Positions 15,460 through 24,647 of a stretch of 37,345 nt of DNA are shown piece after piece. The stretch comes from Candidatus Competibacteraceae bacterium (GTDB taxonomy: Bacteria; Bacteroidota; Bacteroidia; CAIKAF01), in the NCBI GenBank assembly GCA_014879445.1, contig JACSSC010000011.1:1-37345 (forward strand), written 5' to 3'. A model generated the notes under the pieces. The model made no database searches, was not told the DNA's origin, and worked only from the letters and a program-made list of their open reading frames with translations. Made by a program: the position numbers and the translations under genes. The number at the start of each line of letters is the position of its first letter. Positions within the stretch are counted from its first letter, which is position 1.

Positions 15460-17280
15460 CTAATCAACTTTCAATAATCGTTTGCTGGCTTTCGATTTTT
15501 CACCTTGTAATGTGATGATATACATGCCGGCAGCAAGTTGAGAACCATCAAAATGTGTATGATTTAATCCTGATTGTGAAAGCCCAAGCGGTTGATGCAA
15601 AATAATTTTGCCTTCTAAATTGGTAATGATAATATCCATTTTTTCGGGCTGATAAGTGTAATATTGTATTACGATTTGATGGTAGAAAGGATTAGGAAAT
15701 GCCCCCAATGTAATGACGTTTGCGTTGGGGTCTAAACTGATGTTCCCACTGTTATATGGAGCTAAAGGTGGATAAATGCCACCTACGGCAACAGATGATG
15801 CTTGCTGAAGATGACGTGTGCCGTCAAGCGTGTACCAACTGGCATCAACAGTTATGGTGTAATTTTTAGAGTTGATATCACTCACATTGTAAAAGTCGGC
15901 TTGTGTTCGTGTTTTATTCAAATCTAAAATATAATATCCGTGATTGGTAAGATTGGCATATTTTACATGTGAGAATAAGGCCGCTATGATAGATGATGAG
16001 AGTCCGAACGGTGAATTGGATGATGTGATGCTTGTTGTTACAAATTCAACACCTGCTGAGTTGGCACCTGTGCTACCTACATATCCTGACAATGGTAAAT
16101 CATTGGCCCATGATGTATGAATATCGCCGGTAAGCACTACCATGTTTTGAACATTGTTTATAAGAACGCTGTCATAAAGCTGCTGTCGCTGAACAGGATA
16201 TCCATCCCATTGGTCGGTATTAACGGGTGTCCCTAAAATCTTGAGAGGAGCAACCATAACTTGTTGTCCTAATACTTGCCATTTGGCTGCTGATTGTTTC
16301 ATGTTGTTTACGAGCCAATTGAATTGTGTTTCGCTAATAATTCGTCGGTTGGGATCATTGATTGCCGAGCTGGAGCCACTTACTTGCTCATCTCTCCCTT
16401 CTAAACGGGTATCGAGCATGTATAAATCAAGTAGATTACCAAAATTAAAATGACGATAAATCTTTAACGAATCGTTGATATCGGGTTGACGTAGTGGCAT
16501 CCATTCTAAATAGGCCTGAATGCCCGATTTCTTCCTTATTTGCCAATCACCTTCCGTTGAAGGTGTGTGATTTTCGGCACCATTCATCCATGAGTTGTTG
16601 GCTGTTTCATGGTCATCCCATACCGATATCATCGGTAGTTGCTGGTGTATTAATCTTAAATCGGCATCTAATTTATATAATGAATGTCGAATTCTGTAGT
16701 CAGAAATCGTAATAATTTCGTTTGTTGGTTCATGGTTTCGATCTGCTAAACTACTACTTGCAGCATATTCATAAATGTAATCTCCTAAATGCAAAAGATA
16801 ATCTACATCATTCCTTAATGCAATATCGCGGTAGGCATTAAAATATCCGTTTTGATAGTCAGAGCATGATACAACTGCTAAACGAATAGAATCAACATCA
16901 CCTATGGGCATAGTATGTGTTCTGCCTGTGATGGATTTGATACCATTGTATTCAAATTGATAATAATACCAACTGTTGGGCTGAAGTCCTGTAACATCTA
17001 CTTTGATAGTATAGTCGCGAATAACATCCGTTTGTGCGGTGCCTGATGCTACGATATTTGTAAAAAGGGTATCAGTTGCCATACGCCAACTAACGGTAAC
17101 AGGTGTTACTGGTGGATCTAAAGTAATCCTAGTCCATATCATTACCCTGTCAGGTAAAGGATCTCCTGATGCAATTCCATGATAAAATGGCGCTAAGGCC
17201 GGATCCAAAAATGAACGATCTGTTTGTGCTTGTGAATATGAATAAAGAAAAATCAGACAGAAGGTAAGAAGTTTTTTCAT
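15460..17280 (-). CDS. Secreted PhoD-like phosphatase with T9SS type A sorting domain
   Basis: A 606-residue protein. The signal peptide MKKLLTFCLIFLYSYSQA is followed by a PhoD N-terminal fibronectin-like domain (FYHGIASGDPLPDRVMIWTR, then LQPNSWYYYQF). The metallophosphatase domain has AVVSCSDYQ, LHLGDYIYEY, WDDHETANNSW and LTGDIHTSW, so the metal-binding Asp, His and Asn residues look intact. The last 80 residues form a type A sorting domain (GAFPNPF, IIITNLEGKII, AAGMYIITL). It is probably an extracellular or surface phosphodiesterase/alkaline phosphatase that scavenges phosphate. PhoD in other phyla uses Tat, whereas here the signal looks Sec-type with T9SS export. No Pho box was sought in detail. 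Confidence 0.92.
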   Translation of the reverse strand: MKKLLTFCLIFLYSYSQAQTDRSFLDPALAPFYHGIASGDPLPDRVMIWTRITLDPPVTPVTVSWRMATDTLFTNIVASGTAQTDVIRDYTIKVDVTGLQPNSWYYYQFEYNGIKSITGRTHTMPIGDVDSIRLAVVSCSDYQNGYFNAYRDIALRNDVDYLLHLGDYIYEYAASSSLADRNHEPTNEIITISDYRIRHSLYKLDADLRLIHQQLPMISVWDDHETANNSWMNGAENHTPSTEGDWQIRKKSGIQAYLEWMPLRQPDINDSLKIYRHFNFGNLLDLYMLDTRLEGRDEQVSGSSSAINDPNRRIISETQFNWLVNNMKQSAAKWQVLGQQVMVAPLKILGTPVNTDQWDGYPVQRQQLYDSVLINNVQNMVVLTGDIHTSWANDLPLSGYVGSTGANSAGVEFVTTSITSSNSPFGLSSSIIAALFSHVKYANLTNHGYYILDLNKTRTQADFYNVSDINSKNYTITVDASWYTLDGTRHLQQASSVAVGGIYPPLAPYNSGNISLDPNANVITLGAFPNPFYHQIVIQYYTYQPEKMDIIITNLEGKIILHQPLGLSQSGLNHTHFDGSQLAAGMYIITLQGEKSKASKRLLKVD

Positions 17281-17349
17281 ATCAATAGGTATTATAATAC
17301 TAATGCAATATACAAAAGTTTTTATGGTATTGTAGGATATGTAAAAAAA

Positions 17350-18621
17350 TTAAAGATGTCGAAACCTTAGCATAGCTTCTTCCTGTAATTTATCTCGATG
17401 CGAAGGGTGGGCAATGTTGATAAGCTCTTGGGCTCTCTGACGCAGATTTTTCCCAAATAGATTAGCAATTCCATATTCCGTTACTACATAGTGTATATGT
17501 GCTCTGGTTGTCGTAACCCCAGCTCCTATTTTGAGGAAGGAAACTATTTTTGATTCTCCTGAAGATGTTGTGGAGGGCATGGCTATAATGGGCTTTCCGC
17601 CTTGAGAAAGTGATGCGCCTCGCATAAAATCCATTTGCCCGCCTACTCCCGAATATTGAAATGAGCCAATGCTGTCTGCACACACTTGTCCGGTAAGGTC
17701 AATCTCAATGGCAGAATTGATAGCTGTTACTTTTGGATTCATGCGTATAATTCCTGTGTCGTTTGTGAAGCTAGCTTCACGCATTGATATTATTGGATTA
17801 TCATCTACAAAACGATATAATTTTTGACTACCCATCGCAAAGCATGCTACAACTTTCCCTTTTGATGATACTTTGTTTTCGCCGGTTACAACTCCTTTTT
17901 CTATTAATGAAATCAACCCATCTGAAAACATCTCGGTATGAACACCCAAACGTTTGTGATGTGTTAGTTGCGATAAAACGGCATTTGGAACTCCTCCAAT
18001 ACCCATCTGTAATGTGGCACCATCATCAATTAGTGTGGCCACATGATATCCAATTTTTTGTTCGGTTTCTGTAGGTTCGGGTGATATAGATTCAAATAAT
18101 GGGCGATTACTTTCTACAATATAGTCAAAGCGACTTATATGTATATTGCCAGACCCGTGTGTACGCGGAGCTTGTTGGTTGACTTCAGCAATTCGTATGC
18201 TTGATGTTTCATAAGCTGCTAAAGCAATGTCAACAGAGCAACTTAATGAGCAAAATCCGTGAGCATCAGGTGGAGAAACCTGTAATAATGAAACATCAGG
18301 ATTTAATATCTTGTTTTTAAATAATAGATGAATTTCACTCAGAAAAACAGGAATATAATTTGCGTTACCTTCATTAACAGCTTGCCTGAGATTAGATGCA
18401 ACAAAAAATGAATTTATACGAAATGCACGATTGTATTTATCTTGTGTGTATAATGCTTTTCCCTCAGTATGCAAATGAATAATTTCAATATCATTGAGTT
18501 CATGGCTTCTTTCACTGAGTGAAAGTACAAGGGGTTCTGGTGTCATAGCAGCACCATGTATAAAAATGCGCTGTCCATTCTTAATGATACCAACAGCTTC
18601 TTTTGATGAAACAATTTGCAT
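17350..18621 (-). CDS. Acetyl-CoA hydrolase/transferase family CoA-transferase (4-hydroxybutyrate CoA-transferase-like)
   Basis: A 423-residue class I CoA-transferase with two Rossmann-like halves. GIGGVPNAVL and LGVHTEMFSDG are diagnostic. The Glu of HTEMF corresponds to the catalytic glutamate of Clostridium 4-hydroxybutyrate CoA-transferase, and VVTEYGIANLFGKNLRQRA is the C-terminal signature. It transfers CoA between acetyl-CoA and a short acyl acid. The exact acid (acetate, butyrate, 4-hydroxybutyrate, succinate) cannot be read from sequence. It starts 11 bp after the transketolase C half and closes a four-gene operon. Confidence 0.9.
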   Translation of the reverse strand: MQIVSSKEAVGIIKNGQRIFIHGAAMTPEPLVLSLSERSHELNDIEIIHLHTEGKALYTQDKYNRAFRINSFFVASNLRQAVNEGNANYIPVFLSEIHLLFKNKILNPDVSLLQVSPPDAHGFCSLSCSVDIALAAYETSSIRIAEVNQQAPRTHGSGNIHISRFDYIVESNRPLFESISPEPTETEQKIGYHVATLIDDGATLQMGIGGVPNAVLSQLTHHKRLGVHTEMFSDGLISLIEKGVVTGENKVSSKGKVVACFAMGSQKLYRFVDDNPIISMREASFTNDTGIIRMNPKVTAINSAIEIDLTGQVCADSIGSFQYSGVGGQMDFMRGASLSQGGKPIIAMPSTTSSGESKIVSFLKIGAGVTTTRAHIHYVVTEYGIANLFGKNLRQRAQELINIAHPSHRDKLQEEAMLRFRHL

Positions 18622-18632
18622 AAAAATGAAAA

Positions 18633-19583
18633 TTATTTTCGACGTATAACCGACTCTGAAGCGGCTACTATATTGGGCACGTCTAATCCATATTTGATAA
18701 GCAAATCAAGTGGTTTCCCGCTTTCTCCAAAGGTATCGTTTACTGCAATAAAATGCATGGGCGATGGTAGGGTTTGTGCTAAAAGCTGGGCTACACTGTC
18801 GCCCAAACCACCATTGCGTAGATGTTCTTCTGCTGTTACAACACATCCGGTCTTTGATACGGAGGCCAAAATGGCTTCTTCATCTAAAGGTTTTATTGTA
18901 TGAATATTAATAACCTCGGCTGAAATTCCTCGTTCTTCTAATATTGCAGCAGCTTCAATCGATTTCCATACTAAATGCCCGGTAGCAATGATAGTAACAT
19001 CTTTTCCCTCTATCATCTTTTTAGCTTTGCCTATGACAAACGGTTCATCAGGTTGGGTGAAAACCGGCCATGAAGGTCGCCCAAATCGCAAATAAACCGG
19101 CCCATGATGTGCTGCGACAGCCAGCGTGGCAGCTTTGGTCTCATTGTAATCACATGGCGAAATAACGGTCATGTTAGGCAACATCTTCATCATCCCCAAA
19201 TCTTCAATCATTTGGTGAGTGGCGCCATCTTCTCCTAATGTTAATCCTGCATGTGAGGCGCAAATTTTAACATTGGTGTTAGAATAGGCAATGGATTGCC
19301 GTATCTGGTCATAAACACGGCCTGTACTGAAATTTGCAAACGTGCCCGTAAATGGTATTTTCCCTCCAACGGCAAGTCCGGCTGCTACACCCATCATGTT
19401 AGCTTCAGCTATACCGACTTGAATAAATCTATCTGGAAATTCTTTTTCAAAATCATTCATCTTTAATGACCCTGTAAGATCGGCTGTGAGCGCAACAACA
19501 TTAGGATTTTTCTTTCCTAATTCAAGCAATCCGGCACCAAACCCTGATCGTGTGTCTTTCTCTTCGGTAAAGGTGTATTTCAT
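18633..19583 (-). CDS. Transketolase, C-terminal subunit (split enzyme)
   Basis: A 316-residue protein holding the pyrimidine-binding and C-terminal domains of a split transketolase. It begins with the helix YTFTEEKDTRSGFG, then VALTADLTGS, QVGIAEANMMGVAAGLA (the Glu that activates thiamine diphosphate), HAGLTLGEDGATHQ, and the C-terminal domain with IIATGHL and VTAEEHLRNGGLG. It works with the N-terminal subunit at 20972-21817, from which it is separated by the VWA gene. The pair would interconvert pentose and hexose phosphates. 1-deoxyxylulose-5-phosphate synthase is excluded by the split form and motif set. Confidence 0.93.
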   Translation of the reverse strand: MKYTFTEEKDTRSGFGAGLLELGKKNPNVVALTADLTGSLKMNDFEKEFPDRFIQVGIAEANMMGVAAGLAVGGKIPFTGTFANFSTGRVYDQIRQSIAYSNTNVKICASHAGLTLGEDGATHQMIEDLGMMKMLPNMTVISPCDYNETKAATLAVAAHHGPVYLRFGRPSWPVFTQPDEPFVIGKAKKMIEGKDVTIIATGHLVWKSIEAAAILEERGISAEVINIHTIKPLDEEAILASVSKTGCVVTAEEHLRNGGLGDSVAQLLAQTLPSPMHFIAVNDTFGESGKPLDLLIKYGLDVPNIVAASESVIRRK

Positions 19584-19592
19584 ATTCTAAGT

Positions 19593-20963
19593 TTATTGCA
19601 TAAGGTTTACGATAACTGATTCGCCAGGCCTAACCGTGAAGTTCCTTTCTTTAGTTAAAATGGTTTCTTTGGCTAAGCGATATCTAAAAACAACTTTATA
19701 TTGACCGGGTTGTAAAATCAACGACTGATTGTATGCGTTTTCGTTCAAATTTGTTACAAATTCTATTTCATTCTTGTGTATTTGGAAGATGGATCCAAAT
19801 CCTACATTACCATATTGAAAATTCACGATTCCGGCTTCTTCTATTTCAATATGGGTTATTGTACTTTGACTAATTTTTACATTCTTTTGATAAATGCGGG
19901 GTAGTGTAAGTATCTCTAAATCATATTGGCCTGTAAGATATTTAACAGAAGCGCCAATATCTTGAACATGCAACGTGTTGCTATTACCTGCTTTGCGCAC
20001 TATACATTTAACAGTGCCATATTGATTGCGACCGTTAATTTTTACTGACAGACTTCCTTGTGGCGCATCAACAGCTATTACATTATGAATGCCTTGTGTA
20101 ATCGTAATATCATCTTTTTCTACCGGGGGTATTGTATGAACTTTTAATCTGTATGTTATAAAATTATCAAGAAAAAGAGTGTCTGGATTTCCTGCATGAT
20201 TTAACGTGTGCACAAAATGATATATCATCCTTCCTGTACGACTTTCATAAAGTGTAAATGGAACATTCGTCTCTGTTGGCTTTTTATATGCATCTAATAA
20301 ATTGACTTGTGCTGTAGTAGGGTAGAGGGCTTGCGTAATAACGATTTTCAATACATCGCGGAATGATTCTTCTGTATTTGCATCGTAGTATGATCCTACG
20401 CATTTAAGTGATGTTTTAATTTCATCACCCAACCCTATGCCTATGATAAAAGGTTTTAAGATAATTCCGTTTTTTTGTAATGCAGCTGAAACGGCACATG
20501 GGTCTCCTCCACATTCTTCTTTCCCGTCAGTAATGAGAATAATGATGTTTCGGGTGTTACTACCTCTGGGAAAATCATTGGCTGTGGCTTCCAGCGATAA
20601 TGCTATAGGTGTGGTACCTCGTGGCTGAATGGTAGTTAATAGGTTTTTGATTCTGTCATGGTTATTCTTGGCAAAAGGTATTTCCAACTTTGTATCATCG
20701 CAATCTTGTGGTGGATATTGTTTTTGATGTCCGAATATTCGTAAGGCCAAATCTACATGCGATTCTTTTTTTAAACTATCTACTAATTCGTTTAGCAATC
20801 GAACGGCAATTTGCATTTTAGTAGCCGATTGCCATCGCCCTAGCATGCTTTGCGATGCATCGAAAACAAAAAGAATACGTACGTTTTGTTTTTGCGAATA
20901 CAATTCACTCTTCCCAATTAAAATCAGGATTAGGAATGTAAGTATGAAAAAATTATTTTTCAA
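19593..20963 (-). CDS. Exported VWA-domain protein within the transketolase operon
   Basis: A 456-residue protein with an N-terminal hydrophobic signal (residues 5-17) ending near LYSQ. A von Willebrand A domain occupies residues 28-215 with a complete MIDAS: DASQS (35-39), Thr117/118 and Asp146 in ITDGKE. Cys88, Cys151 and Cys156 could form disulfides, consistent with export. The remainder, about residues 220-456, is beta-rich and looks like two or three carboxypeptidase-regulatory or Ig-like modules. The function is unknown. Gaps to the transketolase halves are 8 and 9 bp, so it is part of one transcript despite having no obvious metabolic link. Confidence 0.85.
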   Translation of the reverse strand: MKNNFFILTFLILILIGKSELYSQKQNVRILFVFDASQSMLGRWQSATKMQIAVRLLNELVDSLKKESHVDLALRIFGHQKQYPPQDCDDTKLEIPFAKNNHDRIKNLLTTIQPRGTTPIALSLEATANDFPRGSNTRNIIILITDGKEECGGDPCAVSAALQKNGIILKPFIIGIGLGDEIKTSLKCVGSYYDANTEESFRDVLKIVITQALYPTTAQVNLLDAYKKPTETNVPFTLYESRTGRMIYHFVHTLNHAGNPDTLFLDNFITYRLKVHTIPPVEKDDITITQGIHNVIAVDAPQGSLSVKINGRNQYGTVKCIVRKAGNSNTLHVQDIGASVKYLTGQYDLEILTLPRIYQKNVKISQSTITHIEIEEAGIVNFQYGNVGFGSIFQIHKNEIEFVTNLNENAYNQSLILQPGQYKVVFRYRLAKETILTKERNFTVRPGESVIVNLMQ

Positions 20964-20971
20964 AGTTTATA

Positions 20972-21817
20972 TCAATAATCACCAAGGGTTTGGGGCAGCT
21001 GGTTTAATGCGGATTCTAACTGAGAATCGTTAGGGGCTATCCCATGCCATTTGTGTGTACCCACCATGAAATCTACACCAAAACCCATTTCTGTTTTCAT
21101 GAGTATAACGACAGGTTTTTCTTTTCCTGTATGCTCGATAGCTAATTTAAGTGTTTTTATCGTGTCGTTGATGTCATTTCCTTGCATATGTAAAACATCC
21201 CATCCAAATGATGCCCATTTAGCTTGTATATCTCCCAGCGATAATACTTTTTCTGTGCTGCCATCTATTTGTTGACCATTCAAATCAATAGTGGCTATTA
21301 GGTTATCTATTTTTCGATGTGCAGCAAACATGGCTGCCTCCCATACCTGGCCTTCCTGTATTTCACCATCTCCCATCAACACAAAAACTTTTTTATTGTC
21401 GTTGTTGAGTTTTTTTGAAATGGCTGCTCCACAGGCCACTGATAAACCCTGACCCAAAGATCCAGATGCAATTCTTATGCCGGGTAGATGCTCTGCTGTA
21501 GCAGGATGCCCCTGTAATCGTGAATTGAGCTTACGAAATGTCTCTAATTCTGATATCTCAAAATATCCTTTTCTCGCTAATACACTATACCAAAGTGGCG
21601 ATATGTGCCCGTTAGAAAGGAAAAACATGTCTTCACCTTTTCCATCTTTGGAAAATTGCTCAGGAATGGCTTGAAGAATTTCAAAATAGAGAGCAACCAT
21701 GTACTCCGTGCAGCCCAATGACCCTCCTGGATGCCCTGATTGAACCGCATGCACCATGCGTAAAATATCTCTGCGTACTTGTGAGCAAATGTCTGTTAGT
21801 GGATGCTTTGATGTCAT
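20972..21817 (-). CDS. Transketolase, N-terminal subunit (split enzyme)
   Basis: A 281-residue thiamine-diphosphate-binding half of transketolase. HAVQSGHPGGSLGCTEY, ISPLWYSVLARKGY, GSLGQGLSVACG and the ThDP motif GDGEIQEGQVWEA ... IATIDLNGQQIDG are all intact. GVDFMVGTHKWHG closes the domain. The ATG at 21817 is preferred: the TTG at 21835 overlaps the -7 box, and the family begins near MTSKHPL. It is the first gene of the operon VWA, transketolase C half, CoA-transferase. Substrates are expected to be xylulose-5-P with ribose-5-P or erythrose-4-P. Confidence 0.93.
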   Translation of the reverse strand: MTSKHPLTDICSQVRRDILRMVHAVQSGHPGGSLGCTEYMVALYFEILQAIPEQFSKDGKGEDMFFLSNGHISPLWYSVLARKGYFEISELETFRKLNSRLQGHPATAEHLPGIRIASGSLGQGLSVACGAAISKKLNNDNKKVFVLMGDGEIQEGQVWEAAMFAAHRKIDNLIATIDLNGQQIDGSTEKVLSLGDIQAKWASFGWDVLHMQGNDINDTIKTLKLAIEHTGKEKPVVILMKTEMGFGVDFMVGTHKWHGIAPNDSQLESALNQLPQTLGDY

Positions 21818-21832
21818 AGCTAAAAATCTGCC

Positions 21833-21840
21833 CAAAAATA
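21833..21840 (-). promoter_or_regulatory. -7 box of the transketolase operon
   Basis: The minus strand reads TATTTTTG, fitting TAnnTTTG. Transcription would begin near 21826, nine bases before the ATG at 21817, which argues against the upstream TTG start. A -33 element at normal spacing is not evident. Confidence 0.4.
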
Positions 21841-21909
21841 CATTAAATCAAAGGGCTAGATTGGTTGCTGTTGAAAACTTTTGAAAAAGGAAGAAAATCT
21901 GATTGCAAT

Positions 21910-23250
21910 CTATTTTATTTGTTGTTCAGTACAGATTATACCAAATTGTTCTAGTTCATTTAATACCGGTTCATATATTTCAGGTATTACCGGAATTTGT
22001 ACACCTATTGAACTAATTTTTTCTTGTAATATTAGCTTAGTGGCTATTGCTACCGGCAATCCTACGGTTTGTGCCATTGCCGTGCAACGACTATTCTTTC
22101 CATGCACAACTAAGGTTGAGCGAATCTCTTTTTCTTCTTTGTTAGATGTTGTGTAGTTGAATTTGTGATACATCACAATCATATCTTTGTCATCTGGCGT
22201 AAGCGTCCACTTTTTTTCCAAAATGTGTTGCAGAATTCTAGCAGGAGAGGAGGATTGTTGGAGGCCGATGGGCTCATTTTCAAATATGCCTAGCCATTCG
22301 AGCATTAACATCTCGTCTGAATCAAAATCAATTCGCATGGCATGTGCTAATTTGATTTCTACTGAGTCGGTGGGATGATATAACAGAAATGAATTGATGA
22401 AGTCGCGGTGGGTCATCTCTTTTGATCCTTCAATAATATATGAATCGTCGGTTGCTCCTAATTGTACAAAAATATCCCATGCTCGACAAAATCCCGGACG
22501 ACGCAATGTTCCTCTATAAAGCGTTTTTATTCCATCTAAATGATAACATTTCATGTATTTAAGAGAATCTCGGTTTGCATACCCCTCAAAAACACCAATT
22601 CCATCCAATATGATACGCTCCGTTCGTCTGAACACCTTGTGGTATGGAATATATTTATATTTTCCACCATGAAGAAATTTAACAGCACCACCGCTTGCAG
22701 CTAGCACAACATTTCGTGGATTCCATGTAAATTTATATTTCCAAGGATTATTTTCTGATTCGGGCGAAAGAAGACCCCCTGCAAAGGTTTCAAATCCATT
22801 TATCTCAGATCCTTCTTTTTTTAGTTGATCTAAAACTCGCATTCCTGTCATATGATCAATGCCAGGGTCTAATCCAATTTCATTCAAGAAAATTAATCCT
22901 TTTGCTTTAACAGCTTCATCCAATGCTTGCATTTCTTCGGATACGTAAGAGGCCGTTACTAAATGCTTCCCATATTCAAGGCAGTCATACGCAACAGGCA
23001 TGTGCAAATGTGCTGGTAACATAGATATGACAATGTCCTGCTCTTGGATGTGCTTTTTTCGGCTTTCTTCATCTTCAATATCAAGAGAAATGGCACTGGT
23101 ATTTGGCCTATTATCCGTCTTTTTTAGTGCTTCGGTTAAATGCATGTCGGCAACTGTGATATGCCATTCTTGCACAATTGCTCTTTCACATAGATAGTCA
23201 ATCAATACACTTGCTGATTTCCCCGCTCCTATTATCAGGATATGCTTCAT
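21910..23250 (-). CDS. Saccharopine dehydrogenase family protein
   Basis: A 446-residue NAD(P)-dependent enzyme. The N-terminal Rossmann motif is ILIIGAGKSASVL. Then come DIVISMLPAHLHMPVA, NEIGLDPGIDHMTGMR (the substrate-domain signature) and FETFAGGLLSPES. Glutamate-forming saccharopine dehydrogenase converts saccharopine to glutamate and 2-aminoadipate semialdehyde in lysine catabolism. Length matches the LYS9-type enzymes. No lysine-ketoglutarate reductase gene is visible here, so the pathway assignment is inferred. It is transcribed divergently from ribBA and lies 92 bp upstream of the transketolase operon start. Confidence 0.9.
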   Translation of the reverse strand: MKHILIIGAGKSASVLIDYLCERAIVQEWHITVADMHLTEALKKTDNRPNTSAISLDIEDEESRKKHIQEQDIVISMLPAHLHMPVAYDCLEYGKHLVTASYVSEEMQALDEAVKAKGLIFLNEIGLDPGIDHMTGMRVLDQLKKEGSEINGFETFAGGLLSPESENNPWKYKFTWNPRNVVLAASGGAVKFLHGGKYKYIPYHKVFRRTERIILDGIGVFEGYANRDSLKYMKCYHLDGIKTLYRGTLRRPGFCRAWDIFVQLGATDDSYIIEGSKEMTHRDFINSFLLYHPTDSVEIKLAHAMRIDFDSDEMLMLEWLGIFENEPIGLQQSSSPARILQHILEKKWTLTPDDKDMIVMYHKFNYTTSNKEEKEIRSTLVVHGKNSRCTAMAQTVGLPVAIATKLILQEKISSIGVQIPVIPEIYEPVLNELEQFGIICTEQQIK

Positions 23251-23265
23251 GCTTAATTTTTTTTA

Positions 23266-23273
23266 CAAACTTA
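23266..23273 (-). promoter_or_regulatory. -7 box of the saccharopine dehydrogenase gene
   Basis: The minus strand reads TAAGTTTG, matching TAnnTTTG, with an expected start near 23259, nine bases from the ATG at 23250. No clear -33 TTTG was found. Confidence 0.4.
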
Positions 23274-23361
23274 TAATTACCTTTTCTATTTGTGATGAAT
23301 TAGCTGATAAATTTCATTTATTGAGCATAACATTTCTTTTTTTTATTAGATTATGAATTCG

Positions 23362-23394
23362 TTTGTGGCTTAATCCAATATTATGGTAAATTTG
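23362..23394 (+). promoter_or_regulatory. ribBA promoter (Bacteroidota -33/-7)
   Basis: TTTG (23362-23365) and TAAATTTG (23387-23394) are 21 bases apart, the best promoter match in the window. The start would lie near 23401, leaving a leader of about 20 bases before the ATG at 23421. That leader is too short for an FMN riboswitch. Confidence 0.65.
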
Positions 23395-23420
23395 CACTCT
23401 TAAAAAGAATTGTTGCAGTT

Positions 23421-24641
23421 ATGGGTGAATATACATTGAATAAGATAGAAGAAGCTATTGATGACCTGAAAAATGGAAAGATTGTTATTGTGGTTGATGA
23501 TGAAGATCGCGAAAATGAAGGAGATTTTGTTACTGCCGCCCGAAATGTAACTCCAGAGATTATTAATTTTATGGCCACCCATGGTCGAGGTTTAATATGT
23601 GCTCCACTTATAGAAGATCGTTGTGATGAGCTTGATTTGAAATTGATGGTGAATGACAATAGCGCTTTGCATGAAACTCCTTTTACTGTATCTATTGATC
23701 TGATTGGACAGGGAGTTACTACAGGTATTTCTGCTCCCGATCGTGCTAAAACGATTCTTGCTCTCATCAATCCTGACACAAAACCTTCTGATTTGGGCAA
23801 ACCCGGCCATATTTTCCCTCTTAGGGCTCGTAGAGGGGGCGTGCTTCGGCGTACAGGCCATACCGAAGCTACGATTGATTTGGCACGTCTTGCCGGATTT
23901 GAACCCGCCGGTGTATTGGTTGAAATAATGAATGAAGACGGCTCCATGGCCAGATTGCCTCAACTTATAGAAATTGCGAATCGCTTTAACCTTAAAATTA
24001 TTTCTATCGCTGATTTGGTCTCTTATCGCTTATCGCACGAAAGCTTGATTGAGAAAGAGGCAGAGGTGAAACTCCCAACAGAATTCGGCGATTTTCGTCT
24101 CATTGCCTTTAAGCAGACAACCAATGATCAAGTTCATCTTGCTCTGATAAAAGGCGATTTTAATGAAAAAGATCCTGTTTTGGTACGTGTTCACTCTTCT
24201 TGTATGACAGGAGATATATTTGGCTCACATCGCTGCGATTGTGGGCCTCAACTCCATGCTTCAATGGAAATGATTGAGAAAGAAGGCAAGGGCGTTATTG
24301 TTTACATGAATCAAGAGGGTAGAGGAATTGGGCTTATCAATAAACTGAAAGCATACGAGCTCCAAGAACAAGGCCTAGATACGGTTGAGGCCAATCTGAA
24401 ACTTGGTTTTGGTATGGATGAACGGGATTATGGAATAGGAGCGCAAATCCTTCGTTTTTTGGGAATAAGTAAAATCAAATTATTAACTAACAACCCTCGT
24501 AAAAGAGCCGCCCTCATTGGTTACGGACTGGAAATAGTTGAAAATATACCAATTGAATTCCCCTCGAATGCACACAATGATTTTTATCTCAAAACCAAAA
24601 GAGATAAATTAGGACACTTTTTACACAACCTGGGGCATTAA
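23421..24641 (+). CDS. ribBA: Bifunctional 3,4-dihydroxy-2-butanone-4-phosphate synthase / GTP cyclohydrolase II
   Basis: A 406-residue enzyme catalysing both entry steps of riboflavin synthesis. The RibB half (1-205) has [21 protein letters not shown] and the substrate-loop [14 protein letters not shown]. The RibA half (206-406) has the zinc ligands of [17 protein letters not shown] (Cys-x10-Cys-x-Cys), [11 protein letters not shown] and LLTNNPRKR. All catalytic motifs look intact, so both activities are expected. It is a single gene with its own promoter. No riboswitch was found. Its stop is 6 bp from the convergent DUF4197 gene. Confidence 0.98.
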   Translation: MGEYTLNKIEEAIDDLKNGKIVIVVDDEDRENEGDFVTAARNVTPEIINFMATHGRGLICAPLIEDRCDELDLKLMVNDNSALHETPFTVSIDLIGQGVTTGISAPDRAKTILALINPDTKPSDLGKPGHIFPLRARRGGVLRRTGHTEATIDLARLAGFEPAGVLVEIMNEDGSMARLPQLIEIANRFNLKIISIADLVSYRLSHESLIEKEAEVKLPTEFGDFRLIAFKQTTNDQVHLALIKGDFNEKDPVLVRVHSSCMTGDIFGSHRCDCGPQLHASMEMIEKEGKGVIVYMNQEGRGIGLINKLKAYELQEQGLDTVEANLKLGFGMDERDYGIGAQILRFLGISKIKLLTNNPRKRAALIGYGLEIVENIPIEFPSNAHNDFYLKTKRDKLGHFLHNLGH

Positions 24642-24647
24642 TCTAAT

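Noticed and set aside
23251-23420. FMN riboswitch before ribBA
   Set aside because: The region is AT-rich, lacks the conserved GC-rich junctions of the RFN element, and the predicted leader is only about 20 bases.
23381-23963. Long open frames of 188 and 123 codons antisense to ribBA
   Set aside because: They lie wholly inside the well-supported ribBA reading frame, have low-complexity Ser/Arg-rich translations and no start context. They are shadows.
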